A DNA stretch of 64,000 bases from Sphingobacterium sp. (GTDB lineage Bacteria > Bacteroidota > Bacteroidia > Sphingobacteriales > Sphingobacteriaceae), in assembly GCA_031286695.1 (NCBI GenBank), contig JAITTY010000005.1:744001-808000 (forward strand), in the 5' to 3' direction. Of the stretch, positions 45,701 through 53,500 are shown piece after piece (positions within the stretch are counted from its first letter, which is position 1; each line of letters begins with the position of its first letter). The notes under the pieces are model-generated. The model did no database searches and had not been told where the DNA came from. It saw only the letters and a program-made list of their open reading frames with translations. Made by a program: the position numbers and the translations under genes.

Positions 45701-47097
45701 CCAACCCAAAGTCTTCCCATCTTATCAAATAAAAGGCTACGAACTTCGGGATCCGATGCTTCTCCCTGTCCATTCTCAAAAGGTTGGAAGGATACCCCCT
45801 TGTTGTAAAAGACTATCCGTGCCATTCCCTCACCCTCTACGGCAAACCAAATTACGCCAGCAGAGTCATATAGGATATCATGGACAAAACGTGGAAAATC
45901 AATCTGCTGACCATTGATTGACTTAAAAGAAAAGCTGATCCGGCCATTCTGCTCATCAAAAAAACCAAATCCACCTCCGCGCATACTGATCCAGACTCTT
46001 TTCGATACATCCTCAAAACATTTAAAACTCACCGTTGAACTCTTTTTAAAGAAAGGAGAACTAAAATAGTTACTTTTAAAATTATCCAAATTCAGCATCA
46101 CTACGCCACTGCCTTCTGGCTCAAGCCACAAACGTCGCTTACTATCTTCATAAATACCGGTAAGGCCAGTTCGAAAGCGATGGATTGTCCGTAATGTATG
46201 TTTCACGACATCAAATGCAATAAGTTCTCCTAAAGAAGTTGACAGAAAAAGCTGCTTTTGATCACGCGACATACGCATTTCATTGATTCGTCCTTTTGTT
46301 ACCGTTAGCACCTGCAGTTTTTTCTTTTGTTTGTTATACAGCAAGAGGTTATTTTTTACAGTAGAAAAGTACATGAAGTCCGAGGACTCAGCAATCTTAA
46401 AGATTCCATTGGAGGTCAATTCAAAAGATTGAATAACATGTGGCTTATTCCCCTTTTTTGAGGTTAACTGAAGCAAATGAAGACCATCTTTTGTCCCAAT
46501 CCATAGCTGTCCTTCAGCATTCCTATGGAAAAAAGTCAATTGATTTGACGATAGATGATTATCTACAGCCTTATTGTCTGAGCTAAAGATTGAATAGTCA
46601 AAATTTTCACTTTTCGTATTTATACAAAATAAACCATCGTCTGTGCTGCCTACCCATATAGATTGTGCATCGATTGCTAAAATTTTGTTGAACTGTACTG
46701 ATTTTTTTTGTGTACCTTCCACCTTTTCCGATATCGAAAAAAACTCCTCAGAAGCCTTGTCAAATCGATAAAGTTTCATATCATAGGTAAGAAACCAAAT
46801 ATCGTTTTTAATGCCGTCAATCATCTGGATAACTCGACGACTTGCAACATCATACTTTTTGAATTCTGTGGAATTATAGGTTTTGAAATGCTGACCATCG
46901 TAACGGTTAATTCCGTTCCATGTGCCAATCCAGATAAAACCATCCTTATCCTTCAATAGGCCTGTCAGATTACCATGAGAAAGACCTTTTTCTCCGCCAA
47001 AACGATCCAATCTAAAGTTTTCTTGACCTAGAACAGTGGGTATATAAGCGAAAACTAACGCTAATAAAAATATCCACGACCTATTAAATTTTATCAT
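42766..47097 (-). CDS. hybrid two-component system regulator (HTCS) of the pectin locus
   Basis: The 1443-residue one-piece sensor and regulator begins with a signal peptide, then a periplasmic sensor of two seven-bladed Reg_prop propellers (repeats such as GFIWIGTWNGINRYD) and a Y_Y_Y domain (L-N-P-G-N-Y-T-L-E-I-K-G). A membrane helix lies near 890-910. The histidine kinase has His937 (NISHELRTP) and an ATPase domain (G-T-G-V-G-L-A-L-S). The receiver has Asp1237 (SDLMMPEMDG). The C-terminus is an AraC-type HTH (from about 1340, ending G-I-S-P-K-E-Y). It should sense a pectin oligosaccharide and activate the downstream operon. Confidence 0.95.
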   Translation of the reverse strand: MIKFNRSWIFLLALVFAYIPTVLGQENFRLDRFGGEKGLSHGNLTGLLKDKDGFIWIGTWNGINRYDGQHFKTYNSTEFKKYDVASRRVIQMIDGIKNDIWFLTYDMKLYRFDKASEEFFSISEKVEGTQKKSVQFNKILAIDAQSIWVGSTDDGLFCINTKSENFDYSIFSSDNKAVDNHLSSNQLTFFHRNAEGQLWIGTKDGLHLLQLTSKKGNKPHVIQSFELTSNGIFKIAESSDFMYFSTVKNNLLLYNKQKKKLQVLTVTKGRINEMRMSRDQKQLFLSTSLGELIAFDVVKHTLRTIHRFRTGLTGIYEDSKRRLWLEPEGSGVVMLNLDNFKSNYFSSPFFKKSSTVSFKCFEDVSKRVWISMRGGGFGFFDEQNGRISFSFKSINGQQIDFPRFVHDILYDSAGVIWFAVEGEGMARIVFYNKGVSFQPFENGQGEASDPEVRSLLFDKMGRLWVGKKFGRISVFDQGKISSVSFSGVDTEALSSVYSLLEDQKGIMWMGTKKHGLLKAVPQNRERTSYRLEQFSATNKKLNSNQVYSLLEDKQGAIWIGTYGSGLLRATEINGRTKFERVALQKPGLRKDAFGRVRQLTLDEKGMVWVATTYGVLVVNPIKKGDNFYFVYYKGDHIGDNDVQYLYKDQDGAMWICTSGGGLTKCIGNPFSALRFEHYTAKEGLFNDYVLSCILDEEHNLWLATEGGLSKFDRLKKRFVNFNASDGFGNMRFSEKTVVQSQQGMIYWGTTKGMLCLDTKSFQQKNSKPQLLLTGLLINNKEFVINPHKKGQQVGVQYTDRLILNYNQNNLSFDVTVSDPRYMHPNFQYRIKQIDTNWHLNNQITRITYTNLNPGNYTLEIKGEDDLYRGIPYRKIELIINPPWWKTNWAYIVYGLLILGIFCTVFKISLQMIHLKQKVLFEQHLGALKMEFFTNISHELRTPLTLIISPVKKLMREETDTKKQVYMDIIHRNATRMELFVNQLLDLRKVQENKHQLHLTQFDLVVLVSDVLFAFTASAEAKQVNLKFVTAFKELIVQLDQGKIEIILFNLLSNALNYAPEGSTVETRLNLHQDKMCMHIIDEGPGVANVSLPYIFELFYTENNTKAHKRKSTGVGLALSKEFTLLHGGDIYARNRISQGLHVSVEIPIHNNSNLPQNVEKFLSFNSFDLPRSAPDKNSPVSLHKGKNETLLLVEDNADLRIFLKGQLDAHYRVEIATNGKEGLEKIHSIMPDFILSDLMMPEMDGIEMLKEVRRDARVCHIPFVLLSAKHAVETQIEGLSYGADYYITKPFEPAFLLTAIHSLLQKRRSYFEQVTERNAPIIQVSEVQIDDRDKKFLDTVVEVVEQHMNQSDFNIDLIAEQLNLARNTFYKKFKSLTNMAPVEFVRELRLKKAKLYFDAGLENVSDVAYRVGFNNPKYFSTSFKEMFGISPKEYAMRNKKNDF

Positions 47098-47407
47098 AAT
47101 GAAGATTAGGCTTATCCCTCACTTTTTGAAAATTTGGTTACTACCTAAAAGTAACTTTTTATTCACGTATTACTTTATATTTTCTACGCAAACGATCTCA
47201 AAAATACGATATGGAAGTATTGTCCAATCTAAGTATATATAGCAACCTAATAGTAATAAGACAAACACACTGATATACCCGACGAAAAACTTTCTGATTT
47301 CATGAATGACAGTGTCAATTCTCGTCACCTATTCCAGAATCGAATTATTGATGGAACATAATTTACTCATCCCTACATTCATAAGATACCATCAACACAG
47401 AATCAGT
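47098..47407. other. 310-bp spacer holding the HTCS promoter region
   Basis: On the minus strand TATTTTTG (47206-47199) matches TAnnTTTG, with ATTG 18 bp upstream; it is a candidate promoter for the regulator gene about 100 bp away. The rest holds no reading frame with a recognisable motif and no strong hairpin. Confidence 0.35.
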
Positions 47408-48457
47408 CTACTTTTTCAGTTGCGTTATAGCAGCCTTAATTTTAGCATCATTCGCTAGGTTTTTAAAATTATCCCCGCCTATAACACGAAGATCAGGATA
47501 CAAACTGTGAGGGTATGATTTAGCTTGATTATCCTTCAATATACCTTTAGAGCAACTTAGTATAGCATTCTCTTCAAATACTTTTGTCTCATTCATACTC
47601 AAATAGCCAGCAGTCTCTTCACCTATGACCATTGTATGAAGATTGGACTTAAGGGCTAGTGCAGTCTGTTCACCGGCACTCCCTGTTAAGGCCCCTACAA
47701 GCACCACAACTTTTTTATTATCAAAATCGCAATGAGCGCTCGTTGTAACCATGGTATCTCTATCTTGATAAATAGTATTGCCTAACCGACTAAACTTCGT
47801 ATTGGAACCATCGGCATATTGCATGGTAAATAAAGTTCCATCCTTTAACAAGGGGGTCAAAGCGCCCAAATGTATCCACAATGTCCCGCCCCTATTCAAT
47901 CGTAAATCAATAATTAATCCCCCAAAACGGGGTTCTGATAATGAACATAAACTATCTTGTAACTGTTGGGCCATTTGCTTAATCCTTTGTGTCATTTTAC
48001 TCTTATCAGAAAAAAAATCATTTTCCACTCGAGCTGATGGCATAGCTATATAACCGTACTGATCATCAATTACCGCTGTTCGAAAAGCATAGGATTCTTC
48101 GAGAGCATATTGATAAATACTAGAATCGATAGCTCTCTTGCTCTCAGTAAATTTACCTCGAATTACAGTATCATTATACTGAAAAAAAGCATGTTTGTCA
48201 CCTAATTCTGTCAAAACTTTTTGTACTGCTGATAACAAAAAATCTGTTGGATTTCTTTTTTGGTCCAAGTCTGTATTAAGATACTGATCCATATTGGACC
48301 AATTTATCTTATTCTTATAGATTGAATTATTTTTAAGCTCCTGAAAAATTGATTTTAAAAGTGCATGCCGCTGCTGTGCCATTAGCATCTGACAAAAAAG
48401 GCTAATGAATAATATCATAAATATACTTTTAATCAAGTATGAACTTTTCTTACGCAT
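47408..48457 (-). CDS. S41-family (tail-specific protease-like) peptidase, exported
   Basis: The protein has 349 residues with a signal peptide (FMILFISLFCQMLMAQ). The C-terminal S41 core is visible: GGLIIDLRLNRGG (179-191) and VVVLVGALTGSAGEQTA with nucleophile Ser260, followed by E-E-T-A-G. No PDZ domain lies between the N-terminal helical part and the core, unlike Prc/CtpA. Proteins of this compact type are common in Bacteroidota and their substrates are mostly unknown. It is separated from the HTCS gene by 310 bp, so I do not count it as part of the PUL. Confidence 0.82.
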   Translation of the reverse strand: MRKKSSYLIKSIFMILFISLFCQMLMAQQRHALLKSIFQELKNNSIYKNKINWSNMDQYLNTDLDQKRNPTDFLLSAVQKVLTELGDKHAFFQYNDTVIRGKFTESKRAIDSSIYQYALEESYAFRTAVIDDQYGYIAMPSARVENDFFSDKSKMTQRIKQMAQQLQDSLCSLSEPRFGGLIIDLRLNRGGTLWIHLGALTPLLKDGTLFTMQYADGSNTKFSRLGNTIYQDRDTMVTTSAHCDFDNKKVVVLVGALTGSAGEQTALALKSNLHTMVIGEETAGYLSMNETKVFEENAILSCSKGILKDNQAKSYPHSLYPDLRVIGGDNFKNLANDAKIKAAITQLKK

Positions 48458-48600
48458 ACAATTGGATGTTTAATGTAACAAGATAAGAAATCATTTTTTA
48501 ATATATTCCAACCTGAAGCATTCGATTAATAACCTTGGGATGAAGATACCCAACGGCAGCAAAAGTTCCAACCCGATCTCGCGATCTACACGTTCTTTTA

Positions 48601-48638
48601 TAACAAAAAAGACTATCAAATGATAGTCTTTTTTGTTA
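48601..48638. terminator. bidirectional terminator, 18-bp perfect arms
   Basis: TAACAAAAAAGACTATCA and TGATAGTCTTTTTTGTTA are exact inverted repeats around an AA centre. On the minus strand the TAA stop of the acyl-CoA dehydrogenase-like gene is the first part of the hairpin, so it ends the thiamine operon. Confidence 0.9.
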
Positions 48639-49727
48639 TAAACTCTTCTGCAGCAACTTATGCTGCGAAGCCGTAAAAATATTTCGGAAGATTATATTAA
48701 TTTCATGATCAATGGCAGCTCCCGAAATCCCTGTATGCGGATAAAGGATGACAGTATTCGTTAAAATGGAAGCTACAAAATCTCTGCTTTTAGAGGCTAT
48801 CTCCGCATAAATTGTAGCATTATCAATTCCATCGCGGAGGTTATCCCAAGAATGATAAGCCAAATTCATCACCTCGTCCTTTCGCATCATGTAATCCTGC
48901 TGAAAGTCATCGAGCAACCTAAACGCAGCTTTGCTTTCAGATTTTTCCCATTTGGATTGATTGCTTTTCAAAACAAATAGCTTCTCAATCAAATCCAAAA
49001 ATCGCTTATACATCCCTGTAAAATTGACCAATAAGGTCAATTCCGCAAAAGGCATAAAAGGATATTGATACAGCAGCTCTTTACGCGTACTTTTTGCGGC
49101 ATCAATCTCAAAAGACTGCCTCCCATCAACGACAATATCTTCCAGCGAAAAAGAATGCGAAGCCGTAGCCTCCAATCCAAATGTATCCCAATCGTAATGA
49201 ACCAGTACATGGTCACGGTCGACAAAAAATGATTTTATAAGCGGTTCACCTTTTTCATCCAATACTGAATTTCCTGCCTCCATAATCTGTGCATTTAAAG
49301 TGAAATGAGTTAAATGGGGGGCTCCGGTAGCATATTTCCAAAAACCGCACAGCCGATAATGGTCCCCTTCATGCGTAGCTGTACCAGATGCCTGTCCGCT
49401 GCCACCGAAACAAACCCGATCTGCTTCAAAAACCTGATCCCCTACAACTGGATCAATAAAGCCGACAAATAGATTGGCTCCCGAACATAAAGTTACCGTC
49501 CAGGCTAATCCCCCATCCCAATAAGCCAAATCATCCAATAAATGGAGACCTTCGGGGAGCGTAAGTCCCAATCCGCCCAATTCAGGGGGAATCCAAATCT
49601 TAAACCATTTCCGACGATAAATCAACTCCAGTTGTCCATCTGACAACGTCTTCTGCTGAATTCCCTTTGCCTGATTATCTTTTAGAATGGCGATATCCTC
49701 GCTACTGAGTTGCATATCTTTCTTCAC
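48636..49727 (-). CDS. acyl-CoA dehydrogenase/group D flavin monooxygenase-like protein in the TPP-riboswitch operon
   Basis: The 363 residues fit the acyl-CoA dehydrogenase fold: an N-terminal helical part with WIPPELGGLGLTLPEG, a middle region W-T-V-T-L-C-S-G and C-F-G-G-S-G-Q-A-S-G-T-A, and a C-terminal four-helix region. The usual catalytic Glu and the C-terminal R-x-x-Q-x-x-G-G motif of true acyl-CoA dehydrogenases are not evident. A flavin-dependent oxygenase or another oxidoreductase is therefore as likely. Start: GTG at 49727 with GGAG 8 nt upstream, or ATG at 49715. Its start overlaps the PnuT stop by 26 (or 14) nt, so it is under TPP control. A role in thiamine or precursor salvage is an inference. 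Confidence 0.7.
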   Translation of the reverse strand: MKKDMQLSSEDIAILKDNQAKGIQQKTLSDGQLELIYRRKWFKIWIPPELGGLGLTLPEGLHLLDDLAYWDGGLAWTVTLCSGANLFVGFIDPVVGDQVFEADRVCFGGSGQASGTATHEGDHYRLCGFWKYATGAPHLTHFTLNAQIMEAGNSVLDEKGEPLIKSFFVDRDHVLVHYDWDTFGLEATASHSFSLEDIVVDGRQSFEIDAAKSTRKELLYQYPFMPFAELTLLVNFTGMYKRFLDLIEKLFVLKSNQSKWEKSESKAAFRLLDDFQQDYMMRKDEVMNLAYHSWDNLRDGIDNATIYAEIASKSRDFVASILTNTVILYPHTGISGAAIDHEINIIFRNIFTASQHKLLQKSL

Positions 49728-50319
49728 TTACTATTCTCCTCCAATTAAAATATCCACTAAATGCCATAACAAATAAAAACAAAGTCAAGCCCGAATAAAG
49801 AAATAATCCCTTATGGATCAGTAAAGGAATTGCCATCAGATTACTGATATTTAACAATATCCAATTTTCTATCTTCCGCTTTGCCAATAACCACATCCCT
49901 GCCCACGCTGTACAGGAAACTGCAGAGTCCCAAAGCGGCACATCCGAGTCTGTTAAATGTACCAATCCGAAATAAAACAATAGAAAACCTACGACACAGA
50001 TTCCACCTACTATCCACCATTCTTTCGGTTCACAGTGTGTTATGGGCGTAGCTGCATCACGACTATATGTCCAATAGATCCAGCCATAAATGCTCATGAT
50101 CAAGTAATATAGATGTAGCAATATTTCGGCATATAGTTTCGCATGGAATAATACGTATACAGAAATTAATATACCAATAATTCCAAAAATGTAATTGATC
50201 GACTTATTTTGTCGAGAAAACCAAACCTGTAAAACACCAAAGGATACCCCCAGCCATTCCGCGATGGTGGCCTGTTGAATCTGTTTTATAAAAGCTTCGA
50301 AAATTGTTTCAGAAGTCAT
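49702..50319 (-). CDS. pnuT: PnuC-family transporter, probably thiamine transporter PnuT
   Basis: This 205-residue integral membrane protein has six or seven helices. The PnuC W-x-x-W signature is present as Trp80-Ile-Tyr-Trp83 (YGWIYW) after LLHLYYLIMS. PnuC-type transporters move nicotinamide riboside, riboflavin or thiamine by facilitated diffusion, driven by intracellular phosphorylation. A TPP riboswitch 73 nt upstream on the same strand identifies thiamine as the likely cargo. In other Bacteroidota pnuT is commonly followed by a thiamine pyrophosphokinase gene; here an acyl-CoA dehydrogenase-like gene follows instead. Confidence 0.87.
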   Translation of the reverse strand: MTSETIFEAFIKQIQQATIAEWLGVSFGVLQVWFSRQNKSINYIFGIIGILISVYVLFHAKLYAEILLHLYYLIMSIYGWIYWTYSRDAATPITHCEPKEWWIVGGICVVGFLLFYFGLVHLTDSDVPLWDSAVSCTAWAGMWLLAKRKIENWILLNISNLMAIPLLIHKGLFLYSGLTLFLFVMAFSGYFNWRRIVSEERYATQ

Positions 50320-50392
50320 CGCCTTGTTTATTATTTCGTGTCATTCATAATAAACCTATGGGAGAAAAACGGACGTTTATATTGAAATTAAA

Positions 50393-50511
50393 TCCCTACG
50401 CCAGCATTACCTGGATCAGGTATATAAAAGCGATTGTACAAGGAGGTACAATCGCTTTTATTGGGTATAATCTCAGCCGAGAATGACCATGGTCATTCCA
50501 AGCACCCCATA
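50393..50511 (-). promoter_or_regulatory. TPP riboswitch (thi box)
   Basis: On the minus strand the conserved parts occur in order: GGGGTGCTTGG, GGCTGAGATTATACCC, ACCTGATCCAGGTAATGC and TGGCGTAGGGA. Between the two halves is a long optional stem (AAAAGCGATTGTAC pairing with GTACAATCGCTTTT, 14 bp, 50427-50460). It should lower expression of pnuT and the gene behind it when thiamine diphosphate is plentiful. Between aptamer and start codon a 9-bp hairpin (GTTTATTAT/ATAATAAAC) ends just before AAGGCG-ATG and could be the expression platform. Confidence 0.95.
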
Positions 50512-50533
50512 AGTATATTTTCTGTTGAATTGA

Positions 50534-52033
50534 TTATTCTATATCAATCAATTTCAACGCTTTGTGCGTACGCGTACGCGTTTCTTTACATAGTTGCGCA
50601 TCATCGTTCAATGATTTCCCGTGTGAAGGAATCATCTCGCGTAGTTTTTTACGGTATTCATCTGATTTCGCCCGTTCAGGGAAACATCTCTTCAACAGAC
50701 TGATCATGATAGCAACAGATGTCGAAGCTCCTGGAGATGCCCCCAATAAAGCTGCAATAGAGCCATCGGCACTAGAAACGACTTCTGTACCAAATTCCAG
50801 AATTCCACCTTTCTTCTCATCTTTCTTGATGACTTGAACACGTTGTCCTGCTTTCTCGATTACCCAATCCTCCAATTTAGCCGTAGGCATAAATTGTTTT
50901 AAAGACTCCAGTTTATCTTTTGGCGACTTCATGACTTCAGTAATGAGATACTTCGTCAAAGGTAAGTTATCGAGTCCGGCCGATAACATCGGACGGATAT
51001 TAGACAATTTGATAGAAGCCGGTAAATCGAAATAAGACCCCTGTTTTAAGAATTTAGTTGAGAAACCTGCATATGGTCCAAACAATAACGCTTGTTTGCC
51101 ATCAATATAACGTGTATCCAAGTGCGGTACAGACATTGGAGGAGCTCCAACAGAAGCTTTTCCATACACTTTCGCATGATGTGTATTAATGATCTCTTCA
51201 TTTACACAACGTAGCCATTGGCCCCCTACCGGAAACCCACCATAGCCTTTCGCTTCTGGTATGCCAGATTTTTCCAACAACAACAAAGAGTGGCCACCGG
51301 CCCCAATAAATACAAACTTTGCTTTTATTTCTCTCTTTGTTCCTGTCTTTAAATCTTTGACCTCCACTTCCCAACGGCCATCGTCTTCACGTTCGATGTC
51401 GATTACTTCATGGTTTAAGGAGATCGAAATATTTTCTTTATGTTCAAGATTAGCGATCAAATCACGCGTCAAAGAACCAAAATTAACATCTGTGCCAAGA
51501 TCCATTTTAGTCGCAGCGATTTTTTCGTCTGCAGCGCGCCCTTCCATCATTAATGGAATCCACGATTTCAGCAATGCAGGATCTTCAGTATATTCCATCC
51601 CCTTGAACAAGTTTTGGGTCGTCAATGTTTCCCATCTTGTCTTTAGGAATTTAGCATCTTTTTCACCAAAAACCGCACTCATGTGTGGAATACTACGGAT
51701 AAAATTTTCAGGTTGGGCAATAATGCCTTTATCAACGAGGTAGGACCAAAATTGCTTTGACACTTCAAATTGCTCGGCAATTTTCACTGCTTTATCAATC
51801 TTTACAGAACCATCTTTCTGTTCCGGGGTATAATTTAACTCGCACAGGGCAGAGTGACCCGTGCCAGCATTATTCCAAGCGTCAGAACTTTCAGCAGCCA
51901 CAACATCCAAACGCTCAAGAATTTCAATATTAACGTCTGGGCTTAATTCATTGATTAGAGTACCCAAAGTAGCACTCATAATACCGGCGCCGATTAGAAC
52001 AACGTCAACTTCTTTATTTGATTTTTTGCTCAT
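50534..52033 (-). CDS. mqo: malate:quinone oxidoreductase
   Basis: This 499-residue membrane-associated FAD enzyme oxidises malate to oxaloacetate and passes electrons to quinone. The N-terminal VVLIGAGIMSATLGTLI is the FAD motif. The family-specific A-W-N-N-A-G-T-G-H-S-A-L-C-E-L-N-Y-T-P and G-G-F-P-V-G-G-Q-W-L-R-C blocks, plus the C-terminal A-L-L-G-A-S-P-G-A-S-T-S, identify Mqo. Length is normal. It has its own promoter candidate at 52050 and no hairpin terminator before the downstream riboswitch. Confidence 0.97.
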   Translation of the reverse strand: MSKKSNKEVDVVLIGAGIMSATLGTLINELSPDVNIEILERLDVVAAESSDAWNNAGTGHSALCELNYTPEQKDGSVKIDKAVKIAEQFEVSKQFWSYLVDKGIIAQPENFIRSIPHMSAVFGEKDAKFLKTRWETLTTQNLFKGMEYTEDPALLKSWIPLMMEGRAADEKIAATKMDLGTDVNFGSLTRDLIANLEHKENISISLNHEVIDIEREDDGRWEVEVKDLKTGTKREIKAKFVFIGAGGHSLLLLEKSGIPEAKGYGGFPVGGQWLRCVNEEIINTHHAKVYGKASVGAPPMSVPHLDTRYIDGKQALLFGPYAGFSTKFLKQGSYFDLPASIKLSNIRPMLSAGLDNLPLTKYLITEVMKSPKDKLESLKQFMPTAKLEDWVIEKAGQRVQVIKKDEKKGGILEFGTEVVSSADGSIAALLGASPGASTSVAIMISLLKRCFPERAKSDEYRKKLREMIPSHGKSLNDDAQLCKETRTRTHKALKLIDIE

Positions 52034-52049
52034 GTTTTTGTGATTGATG

Positions 52050-52081
52050 CAAATTTAATATAGTTTTTGGTAAACCCCCAA
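52050..52081 (-). promoter_or_regulatory. candidate mqo promoter
   Basis: On the minus strand TTG (52081-52079), 21 bp, TAAATTTG (52057-52050) match the Bacteroidota promoter. The start codon follows 16 bp downstream. Confidence 0.5.
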
Positions 52082-52154
52082 GTCTTTTGTCAAAAAACTG
52101 TACTTTTTAGAACCACTTATTCAAAAATACCATTGATTTATTAAAATAATCCTA

Positions 52155-52172
52155 AGTAAGCGATCGCTTACT
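52155..52172. promoter_or_regulatory. perfect 18-bp palindrome, candidate operator
   Basis: AGTAAGCGATCGCTTACT reads the same on both strands. It lies in the 508-bp divergent spacer between mqo and fabG (52034-52541), about 100 bp upstream of the mqo promoter. Apart from this and the mqo promoter I see nothing definite in the spacer; a 25-residue reading frame at 52325 is not convincing. The palindrome is of the size bound by TetR- or GntR-type dimers. Confidence 0.35.
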
Positions 52173-52541
52173 GCCAAATCCAAAATTTGAATACCGAAAA
52201 CAAGTGTCCACTCAAAAATAAACACTAGAGCAACATACAATGTTTTGGTATTTTAAACCGTTATTTAGCGAAAGATTTTGTGTTATAATATAGTTTTAAC
52301 ATTTTTGCAAAACATCAATAGGCAATGGGGCACACTATAACGATGAAACTATATGATTTATTCATGGCTAGGGTGTACCGAAAAAACAAAATTGTGGCAT
52401 AACAACGATAAACCACATGAATCGAATTCATATATCGTACTGAATTCCAGCGACCGAAGGCATATGAAAGACAGAAAACGCATCGAAGATGGTCATAAAT
52501 GCCTTAGAAGTGAACAATTGACGAACAAATAACTTATACAG

Positions 52542-53285
52542 ATGAAAATACTTGAAGGAAAAATTGCTTTAGTAACAGGAGCATCAAAAGGAATCGGAAG
52601 GAAAATTGCGGAAGTGTTTGCACAACATGGTGCTAACGTCGCTTTCACTTATCTTTCTTCTGTCGAAAAAGGGCAGGCTTTGGAACAGGAGCTTCAAGCT
52701 TTTGGCACCAAAGTGATTGGCTATCGTTCTGATGCTTCAAAATTCGAAGAAGCGGAACAATTAATCAACTCCATTGTTGCCGATTTTGGAGGATTAGATA
52801 TCGTTGTAAATAATGCCGGTATCACAAAAGATGGCCTGTTGATGCGCATGACCGAAGAGAATTGGGATGATGTATTAAATGTCAACTTAAAATCTGTCTT
52901 TAACGTTACAAAGGCTGCTTCAAAAATTATGATGAAAAACCGTAAAGGTTCCTTTATCAATATGTCTTCAGTAGTGGGTGTGCAAGGAAATGCTGGTCAA
53001 GCAAATTATGCGGCATCAAAAGCTGGTATTATTGGGTTCACAAAATCCATTGCCAAAGAATTAGGTTCTCGTAATATCCGTGCGAACGTAGTAGCTCCAG
53101 GATTTATACGTACCGAAATGACCGATGTACTGGATCCAAAAGTTGTAGCGGGATGGGAAGCAGGAATTCCATTAAAACGTGCTGGAGAACCAGAAGATGT
53201 AGCCAACGCTTGTCTTTATTTAGCATCTGACTTGTCTGCATACGTAACTGGGCAAGTTCTACCTGTCGACGGTGGTATGTTGTAA
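52542..53285 (+). CDS. fabG: 3-oxoacyl-[acyl-carrier-protein] reductase
   Basis: This 247-residue SDR enzyme reduces 3-oxoacyl-ACP with NADPH in fatty acid synthesis. It has LVTGASKGIGRKIAEVF, NNAGITKDGLLMRM, and the catalytic S-S, Y and K in MSSVVGVQGNAGQANYAASK; the end V-T-G-Q-V-L-P-V-D-G-G-M is canonical. It is closer to textbook FabG than the copy in the pigment cluster at 3103, so this is probably the housekeeping one. It stands alone with a strong terminator behind it. Confidence 0.93.
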   Translation: MKILEGKIALVTGASKGIGRKIAEVFAQHGANVAFTYLSSVEKGQALEQELQAFGTKVIGYRSDASKFEEAEQLINSIVADFGGLDIVVNNAGITKDGLLMRMTEENWDDVLNVNLKSVFNVTKAASKIMMKNRKGSFINMSSVVGVQGNAGQANYAASKAGIIGFTKSIAKELGSRNIRANVVAPGFIRTEMTDVLDPKVVAGWEAGIPLKRAGEPEDVANACLYLASDLSAYVTGQVLPVDGGML

Positions 53286-53291
53286 ACAATA

Positions 53292-53332
53292 AAATCCTGA
53301 GGTTAAATTCGTTAAATTTAACCTCAGGATTT
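53292..53332 (+). terminator. terminator after fabG
   Basis: 17-bp perfect arms (AAATCCTGAGGTTAAAT/ATTTAACCTCAGGATTT) with a 7-nt loop, 6 bp after the stop codon. The T-run is only the arm end, but the stem is very stable. Confidence 0.8.
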
Positions 53333-53500
53333 CCCACATTCATATTTCCCTCCCTCCAATCTATTTCTCTTAAACACTGCTATAATGGACAAAGTTCGTA
53401 ATATCATCCATCTTCGATAGGTGTCTGGTAAATGGAATCTATAAGTCGTCCCTATATTTCCAAATTTTAGTTAATTTTGTTCATCAAATTTTTAAATGCT

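Noticed and set aside
47408..48457. S41 peptidase as a member of the pectin PUL
   Set aside because: It is separated from the regulator by 310 bp, has no carbohydrate-linked domain, and lies upstream of the regulator's own promoter candidate.
52155..52172. Cyanobacterial HIP1-type GCGATCGC repeat
   Set aside because: Only this copy, extended to an 18-bp palindrome, was noticed, and the organism is not a cyanobacterium.
52325..52402. 25-residue reading frame in the mqo-fabG spacer
   Set aside because: Too short, with no ribosome site and no homology that I can recognise.
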